From Mauremys mutica (taxonomy: Eukaryota > Chordata > Testudines > Geoemydidae), in NCBI RefSeq assembly GCF_020497125.1, contig NC_059073.1, positions 22,155,225-22,219,224 on the forward strand: a stretch of DNA of 64,000 bases, written 5' to 3'. A program made the translations under genes and the position numbers. The notes below the pieces were generated by a model. It searched no databases, was not told the DNA's origin, and saw only the letters and a program-made list of their open reading frames with translations. Below are positions 56,206 through 64,000 of this stretch, piece by piece; the stretch's first letter is position 1, and each line of letters opens with the position of its first letter.

Positions 56206-57719
56206 AAAGAGTTACTGGATTCATGAAGTGATTGCTTCTTCAACAATGTGGTGAGGGAGAAGAATGTGAGTGACGCAGCAGTAGCATCCTGGAGGGGAAA
56301 AGGGCTAAAATCTCTGGAATAGATTCAGGATGACTGCATTTTTACTGTAAGTGTTTAGTAACTCTAGAATTCGCACAGCCCTCCTGATCCCACTTGGGAA
56401 CATGACACACAAATTACTAACTATAACAAATGGTTCAGGCGCGCGCACACACACACACACACACAGGAATAAAAGAAAAACCAGAACCTTGCACCCAAAG
56501 GGAAAAAAATTATAATGAATTCACGTGTGTTTCCCATTGAAGAGACTGATCACTATTTATTTAACAATTTAAAAGTGTTATTTTAGCCTTCCAGGTTTGT
56601 GTGTGTTCAGAGGCTGTTCTGGGACCCCAGCCAAAGTCAATTAAGCAACTGGGGAGGGGGGGAGAAGAGAGGCGAGTGGGCAACGATTCACAACGAAAGG
56701 ATCACATGCAGTCTCGACAGCCAAAAATAAGGGCTAATCTGCAGCTCCAACTGGCACAGCTGATGGGAGTCAAGTGGAACGGAGCTTGAGAGGAAGATAT
56801 TGAACAGAGGGTCTCTCTAATACAAGGACAGCTAGGCGGCTTTGACGGTTATTTAGAAATCAGGGCAGAGTACAAGCACTGAAGTAGGCTTCTTAGACAT
56901 TTATGGCAACGGCTTTTGCGCCTCTGTGTTGTTACCCTGCTCTCTCCTCAGGGAGCACCGGCAGCGCACCATTTCTCTCAGAAGGCAAATAAGCAGGTGG
57001 AAAACACGAAGTGGCGATAGCTGTAAATGTATAAGCTCTGTCGCCACAATCACCATCTGTCAGCTCTTGGATTTTGGGTGACGTCCTATGACTCATCCGT
57101 ATTTGCCTCAGGTGTTCTTGTGAACCTTCCAAACTGATGCTAGGCAGCGATGCCGGTAAATCAACATACCCACCCACCCCTGCCTCTGCTGGATTGTTTT
57201 CTGTAGCTTGGTTACAGTGGCACATCCTGTTGGGGGCGTTCCTTCTCCCTGAAATCAGAGAGGCAGGTGAGATCAAATCACTTGGCAAATTTTCCACCTA
57301 TTCCAGAGTTTGCCTCTTTTCCCAGTCAAATCCTTTCATATGAGAAAGCTAATTTAACTGTATCCCAGCTACCTTCCTTGTTTGCAGATTATACTCCCTC
57401 AATAAGCTCAATAAAACAACACTGCATGAATTTCTGCAACCAGGTCACAGAACAGAAACAAACAGCTAAAGGAAAGAACAGAACATATGCAAACACAAAA
57501 TCCTTTCCTACAAGAGCGATGCCTCTGGGGGAGACAACTGTGAGGTTCTGTACAGCAACAGCCTAAAACCCAGGAATGAAGAAACTCACCTAGGATAACT
57601 GGACAGAATGCAGGAAAAAGGGGTGTCTGACCAGGTGAAGGTACCATTTAGAAAAATTGTTCTCTAACTATTCCTATTTCACTGCACTTACAGTGGGTGT
57701 GGTAAGTACACTGCATTTT
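56206..57719. other. Unassigned DNA with an AC run
   Basis: It contains (GC)3 followed by (AC)n at 56440-56464. Nothing else recognised. Confidence 0.45.
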
Positions 57720-57835
57720 TGTACCTATTTTACAGATGTGTAAACTGAACTACAAAGAGGGTAAGAGTCACATGGTGAGTCAGTAAAGCACCATGATTAA
57801 AAGTCAGGAGTCCTGAATAGCTCCCAGTCCACCGT
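57720..57835 (-). repeat. MIR-type SINE (reverse)
   Basis: TATTTTACAGATGTGTAAACTGAACTACAAAG, TAAGAGTCACATGGTGAGTCAG and GATTAAAAGTCAGGAGTCCTG are MIR complements. A run of 15 G lies just beyond, at 57865-57879. Confidence 0.75.
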
Positions 57836-57879
57836 ACTAAGTAATAAACTATAGTTCCTTTTATGGGGGGGGGGGGGGG

Positions 57880-59796
57880 CTGTATCTTGAACACTGGGCC
57901 AGCCCTTTGTCCAGTAACTCCTGGAAAAATTCCCTTCCTAGAGGTGAGATGAGGTGGCCATTCAACCAAAGAAAACAATGATCCTGCTGCATACATCCCA
58001 TTCTCTACCCTCTTCCCTCCCCAGGCTCAAAATTTCTGATTGAGAGGAAGCTGATGAGCTGACATTGCCAGAAGCTACCTGAGTAGCGGGAAGCAAACAG
58101 GAAGGGATCCAAACCTGACGTTGAAAACATCCATATAGTTGGCACTCACATTTTCAATGGTAAGCAGCGGATGAATACACCAGAGTCTGCACCAGTGAAA
58201 GTGAATTACAGAAATATGGGATTTTAAAAGTGACTTTAGACAAGTTGTCATTTGCAATATGTCATATACTTGCCCTAGGTAAACTGTGCAGCAGCTTAAA
58301 ATGATACACATGCTGTGGCAATCACAAAACAAAGTGGAATGCTCAGAGAGCATATCAATGCCCACCCTGCTCTTCCAGCTCATCACCATCTTTCAGCAGT
58401 TCTGGGGGTTTAAGATGTGGCCACTAAAGCAAAAAGTTGCACCTGTGCGCAATGAGATACGAGCGCCTCTCTCTGTGATGTTAACGGAGATATTAATCAT
58501 GTTCTACCCACAACCGATCAGTTTGCATCAGACACATCTTACAAATATTCTACTGTTACGACCCCTTCTTCTCTTGGGAAGGTATCCATTGTGCAAGCTC
58601 CCAGGTGCTGTGGTACAGACTTTTGTACTAACCAGAATCAAACAGTTCAATTTGCAAGTTTTGTGAAATTCAATTATAAAGGGACAGTAAAGTAAAAAAT
58701 TGTTTTAAATCCTCACCTGGTTTACTACCGAAGTATAATTATTACCAATGATGTTGCAGATTGCTAAAACTAAGAACAGTAATGTTTTGATCTGCCAGGC
58801 ACCAGTTTATATTGTTTGTTTACATGGTGAACTTTTCTCAGCTTGGACAGTGAGTGATTGGTCAGCTTCACTTTCTGATTCTTGCACACTAACAAGGTTC
58901 TCTAATCTGTTACCACAATATCCCCTCTTGCCCCAATATTAAATCCTTTCTTAAACTAGCAATATTTTCCACTAGCCAGTTTATAACTGTGGCAGTATAT
59001 AAGCCATAGTACAAAACTGGCTGGTTCTGCTGAGAAATATTTTTTCACACGTATAAAGAGATACTTCTTACTAGTTGCTTAAAGAGGACCTGATCCCAAA
59101 TTCCCTGAAGTCAAGAGGAGTTTCTCCATTGTCTCTGGATTTGGTACTCAGAGAGAGTAAGTCTGAGCCAAGTCTACAACAGAAGTCTCCACTGCTGCAA
59201 ATAAGTACGAACTCATGGTCGTGGGTAACTGTTGCACTTAACCCAGGTATCAATTTGGTCACAGAAGTTATTACTCAGCACTGATGTCCAGGATTACCAA
59301 ACTTGCTGTTCATCTGGGGAGACAGCTGGTAGCAAAGCGTTAAAGGATCTTCCCCTCAAGAACATAAACGGGGGAGTGGAAGGGGAAAGAGGAGAAAACC
59401 CATGCAATGAGGCTAGCCCTCCACACGCCTCTCTAAATGCAACCCAGCACAAAACTAAATCACAGGTATGGTGGGCATCAGGTAAGGGTGAGGAGAAACT
59501 CGGTTAAACACAAAGGGCCTGATCCAAACCGAAATGGAGCCACTGATAGGAGTCTTTCCATGGGCTGTGGATTAACACCAAAGAGAGAGAGAAGCGGAAA
59601 TGGTGTAAGACTACACAGGTCTGGGGGATGAGAAGACACAGAAGAATACAACCCAAACAGAGACACCACCACATAAAAGATAAAACCTCCTCTGATGAAG
59701 GCCGATGAACGAGACAACTGTGAGAGCTAGAAGAAAGTACAGCATGTGGGAAAAGCCCTGTGGTGGCTACGGCCGTTTGGATGACCTACAATACCT
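57880..59796. other. Unassigned DNA
   Basis: No gene or clear repeat recognised, apart from a worn scrap near 59517-59575 resembling the palindrome at 19351. Confidence 0.4.
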
Positions 59797-60372
59797 AAGT
59801 ATCAGAGGGGTAGCTGTGTTAGTCTGTATCCACAAAAACAATGAGGAGTCCGGTGGCACCTTAAAGGCTAACAAATTTATTTGGGCATAAGCTTTCATGC
59901 GTTAAAACAAAAAAAATAAAATAAAATAAAAATAAAAAAATAACTTCTTCAGATGCATGGAGTGAAAATTACAGATGCAGGCATTATTAAACTGACACAT
60001 GAAGAGAAGGGAGTTACCTCACAAGTGGAGAATCCAGTGTTGACAGGGCAAATTCAATCAGGCTGGATGTGGTCTACTCCCAATAATTGATGAGGTGTCA
60101 ATTCCAAGAGAGGTGTCAATACCAAAACACCACCTCATCAATTATTGGGAGTGGACCACATCCAACCTGATTCAATTGGCCCTGTCAACACTGGTTCTCC
60201 ATTTGTGAGGTAACTCCCTTCTCTTCATGTGTCAATTTAATAATTCCTGCATCTGTAATTTTCACTCCATGCATTTGAAGTGGATTTTTTTTTTAAAACA
60301 CACGAAAGCTTATGCCCAAATAAATTTGTTAGTCTTTAAGGTGCCACCAGACTCCTCGTTTTTTCTATGATA
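59797..60372. repeat. Large fold-back repeat with TATCAGAGGGGTAG head
   Basis: It opens AAGTATCAGAGGGGTAGC, TGTGTTAGTCTGTATCC, as does the repeat at 41598. From GAGGAGTCCGGTGGCACC (59843) to GATGAGGTG (60097) it is mirrored by 60131-60357, which ends GGTGCCACCAGACTCCTC. The arms are about 230-255 bases with only scattered mismatches, and the spacer is about 33 bases. The left arm has an extra A-rich run near 59905-59942. The right arm lacks the complement of the TATCAGAGGGGTAG head. Confidence 0.85.
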
Positions 60373-63300
60373 ATAGAATAACTTGGTAGCACAAAAGTTT
60401 GCCAAGAAGGTGGAAACCTTCTTACCCAAAGGGATTCCTAGAATTCCTTAAAGTCTAACTCCAACCTCCCACAGAACTTTCAAGCTCTCATGGCCTTACC
60501 ATGAAATTCTATGGAGAAGGCTCTGGAAACATAGCATCAGTGTCCCTTTAGGATTTGCTGCAGTCTCCTAGTAGGGCTGAAAGAAGCAGGTGCTATTAGT
60601 GGCAGAACTCTATGGTTGCCTGAGTCTCTTGAATTTCCTCTTTCCATGCTGGTCTGAGCTGTCAATGATGCAGTCTTATTTAAACTTGACCATGATGTAT
60701 CATGAGTCTTATCAGTTCTATGTGATGCGCACACTACTGTGCAGAGAAACACCTTGAGAAAGCAGGATATGGAAGACAACAACAAATGTCATGCATCTGA
60801 GTGAGCAACAGATGGGATAAATACTACCCAGGATAGTAGCGCAAGTTGTATAAACCATGTTTCAAGACTTACAATCTCCTCCACCTAGGTGGCAAGCCAC
60901 TGTCTTCCCAATTTATTTCTCTCTCACACACACACACACACACAGCTTTTCAGTTAGTTAGCTAAGGATATTATCTGTGCTGAGAGAATCATCTCTTTTT
61001 TAAATGTCTGCTTTAATAGTGGAGCTAATTTTCACAGCTGTAATTTATTTTTACAGTGAGTGGCATGTTGTGAAAGGTAAAACATGTAAGAGTAGCAGGA
61101 GCCAATCATAAATCAAAGCTGACTGGATGTTTGGGAAAATAATGGACTAAAGAGAAACACAATATAGCTGATCTTATGAAGTGGCAAAGTGAATCCTACA
61201 GACTTATTTTACACTTTTAAAAGCAAAGCACTAGAGGAGACATTACATAGCACATGTGGGGAGAGAGGTACTCTCTGTCCTTGCATGGATGCGTACAGCT
61301 TTTACTGAAGTCAATGGTCAAGTTATCAAGAATTATGCATTTTCATGGAAGTCAGACACCAGGGTAAGTAGCCAGTTTCATGTTTTCACATTGCCAGAGC
61401 GCTAATGATAGCCAGAACTTACCGGTAAGAGACATTATGTTTTACTTGCCTATTTACAAACTAGCTAGTACTAGGGAGACTGCAAGGTTCATCGAAAGAA
61501 GAGGAAGACATTAAGATTCCTTTTATCAACCGAGAGTGGGAATTTCAAAAGCACCTAAGGGAGCTTTTGAAGCACAAGACCCATTAAAATTCAGAAAAAT
61601 CCCAACCCATAAGGTGTAAGTTGTGGGTCTCCATGCCCTTGCCATACACTTAAGGAAAAAGAGTGTTTGTGGGATGGCCTCTGGAATCGCTCAATTTACT
61701 CTCTCTGTCTCCTTTGCAACACACGGTTTCCACTCTGCCCAAAGGAAACCCCCATGATTCCACCTCCTCTTACTACTCACCCAGCTGCTCTGTTGATCAC
61801 ATCTAGTGATGCGCCCTAGGCAAAGTTCTCTAGAACTCAAATTCCAAGACCTCAGGCCACTCCAGTACATCCACAAGCAGCTGGCTCATTTGCGGCCTTT
61901 TCAGCCAAAATGCACAATGAGCAATCTGGGAATTGCTTGGTATATTTACCGGAAAAACCTGGTAAGCTTTGAGTGCTCCCACTGTTTTTTCTGCTACATA
62001 AAAATTTCCTCCCTTGTTTATCAAGTTTACCCAGGCTGGAGCTCACATATGGCACAATGCTGCCTGCCTCCTGGCTCCAGGATACTCTCGGCTACAAGCT
62101 CTGCACACTTCCCCCTACTGCACTCAGACCTCTCGGAGATTTATGTACACAGAGCAAGAATTCCTTGCAGTCAGTCCAATTCCCTTGCCAGCTGTTCAGC
62201 ACTCTGCAGCATGGTTTTGTGGTTGTATTTTACTTAATTCCATTTTGAGCTTGAGGGGCGGGGTTTCAAGGGAACGAATGGCAATTTGTTCTCATTTGCT
62301 TAAAACAAACAAGCAATGTCATTTCTGTCTTCATTCTTTAAATCCAACCTAGATCGGCACAAGTTAGATTCAATGCTATTTTGCCACATGTCAAATCTTC
62401 TTTAAAATAAAGGGATTTTAAGATCAAGTAAACCCCCAGTTTGCAAGATCCTCTGGGCAGAGACCACATCTGCATTCACTCTGTAAAGAACCATGCACAC
62501 CTATAGTATTAAACAATAAAATCCTAATATACTGTAGGGAACATTTTGTATTGGAAAAGTATGATCACGCGAACCCAGTAGGTCTTTCTATCTAATCTTC
62601 ATCATTTACTTCCTATGATTTTAAAAAACAGAATATGCCGTCATAACTTTGATCCTTTCTTCTTATGTTAAAGCTCTGCTTTCCCCTCCCCGTGAGGGAT
62701 CCAGCTACTAGCAGCCAAAGGGCAGAACCAACTAGGCACCTACACCTTATGCTTTTGATTAAATGCTGCTAAGTATCAGCTTGAATCATCAAGGCTTTCA
62801 CAGCTAGTGAAGATTCCCACCAAGCCCAATGAAGAGTTAGCCCCACCCAGCAGTTCTACCTCTGCTGGAAGGCAGATCTTGGAGCAAACAGTTAAATGTT
62901 CAGAGAGAGATGAGGAAATGGTCTGCCTGTATCACAGCAAGATATACACAATCTGTGGTCAGCTGATCTACTCCCAAATCCCAGCACATTCAGTACAATT
63001 TGGTATGTTGGAAATCTAGACACTCTGAATGACTAGACTGGACCCAGAGGGTTTGAAAATTCAGCTTCAGTCTGACAGAGCAGGGCGGCAGCCAAAAATC
63101 TGGCTACTCAGTAGCTGTCAGTGTTTTTGGGTAATGCCACTATATAAACATTCTGCACTAGATAAAATTTCCCAAGTAGATCTCCAGGGTAGCCCTACGT
63201 AGAACATGCTGCAGCCTGAAGGCACCAGAGTTAAAAATGTGAAACCATGAAATTCTCAGTTAAGGTTGGAACCCTAACTTTATCCAAACCCAACTATATC

Positions 63301-64000
63301 CAAACCCCAACAACCCTCCTAATATATAACAGAAACCAACCCTCACTCCAGCCTCTCAATACAGACAACAAACCCCAACAGCCCACATACTACGTAGGTA
63401 ACCTCCCCAACACTTTTCCATTGCCATGTAAGCTTTACATGTACATTACAGCACCTCTCTAAGGGAATGGCTCACAGGCTTACTCCATGGCTTATGGCCC
63501 TTTCCAGAAGGCAAAGGATGCTTCTGAGAAGATCTAAACCAGAGAGAATGACAGAAGGGAGAATCTGCACAATAATGCCCTCTCATTAGACAGGTCAACT
63601 TCTAAATTACCATTTCAAATCCAGCCCAGGTTGGTAGTAATGAAAAGTTTGCAGGATTTGAAGGTTGTTAGTGGTTTCCATCTAGTTCCCAGTGGACAAG
63701 AGTCCGCATCTCTAAAAAGTCACCCCCTGAGGACTGGCAGCATCACCAAACTTGCTGGTAATCTTCACAAAACAGGGCAATGATTGAATGGGCCATGGAG
63801 ACAGACCTGACCTGCCGTGCTAGAAGTAGCCAGGATGAAGACAAAGGGGTGAGATAATGAAAGGAAGTTCGCACTTGTGAGTTGCAAAGAGAGGAGTTCA
63901 GTCTGGAGGCCAGCAACCTACCAACTTAAGGTCAAGGGTGGAAAATTAATAGGTGAATGAATGAAAAACTGATTTGGCATCCAGTCACCTAACAAGAAAG
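60373..64000. other. Unassigned DNA
   Basis: It contains a CA run at 60925-60944. No gene, RNA or bounded repeat recognised to the end of the window. Short frames around 61806-62352 overlap on both strands and show no domain. Confidence 0.45.

Overview
The window looks like non-genic vertebrate DNA, most likely from a cryptodiran turtle. The diagnostic features are a tRNA-headed SINE of the tortoise/Cry-I type at 17207-17380 (A box, B box, CR1-like tail), several CR1 LINEs of different ages, older MIR and L2 remnants, and many short hAT-type inverted-repeat elements. No exon, tRNA, rRNA or other host gene could be recognised on either strand, so the region is probably intergenic or deep intronic. 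Family names come from memory of repeat families. Boundaries come from the sequence: terminal inverted repeats (TIRs) and target-site duplications (TSDs).

Layout. 1-7 kb: MIR pieces and unassigned DNA. 7.1-9.6 kb: three GC-rich hAT-like elements, two with 8-bp TSDs. 11.5-12.9 kb: palindromic elements. 13.5-15 kb: an L2 LINE split by a CR1. 17-20 kb: two tRNA-derived SINEs, a MIR, and a hAT element with a perfect TSD. 20.2-20.85 kb: a solo LTR on the minus strand with a 5-bp TSD. 22.5-25.6 kb: three more short transposons with perfect 8-bp TSDs. 29.9-31.8 kb: a 1.9-kb palindromic hAT element (perfect 8-bp TSD) with transposase remnants on both strands, itself carrying a Harbinger-like insertion. 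32.9-34.1 kb: two more hAT elements. 41.6 and 59.8 kb: two members of a repeat family with a shared head, one folded into a large hairpin. 45.3-46.1 kb: LTR-like promoter DNA. 50.3-52.2 kb: two old CR1s, tail to tail.

The highlight is at 52.8-56.1 kb. A 2465-bp, 5'-truncated but uninterrupted CR1 (reverse transcriptase and C-terminal domain, normal 3' tail) is flanked by two 411-bp direct repeats that differ at one base by eye. The repeats stop exactly at the two ends of the CR1, as a target-site duplication would, but CR1 elements normally make short TSDs or none. The duplicated block contains an older hairpin repeat that had itself inserted into a MIR. The order of events reads MIR, then hairpin, then CR1.

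Nothing here works as a pathway or operon. The elements are independent insertions, and the reverse transcriptase at 53157-55307 is the only long reading frame I would call protein-coding in origin.
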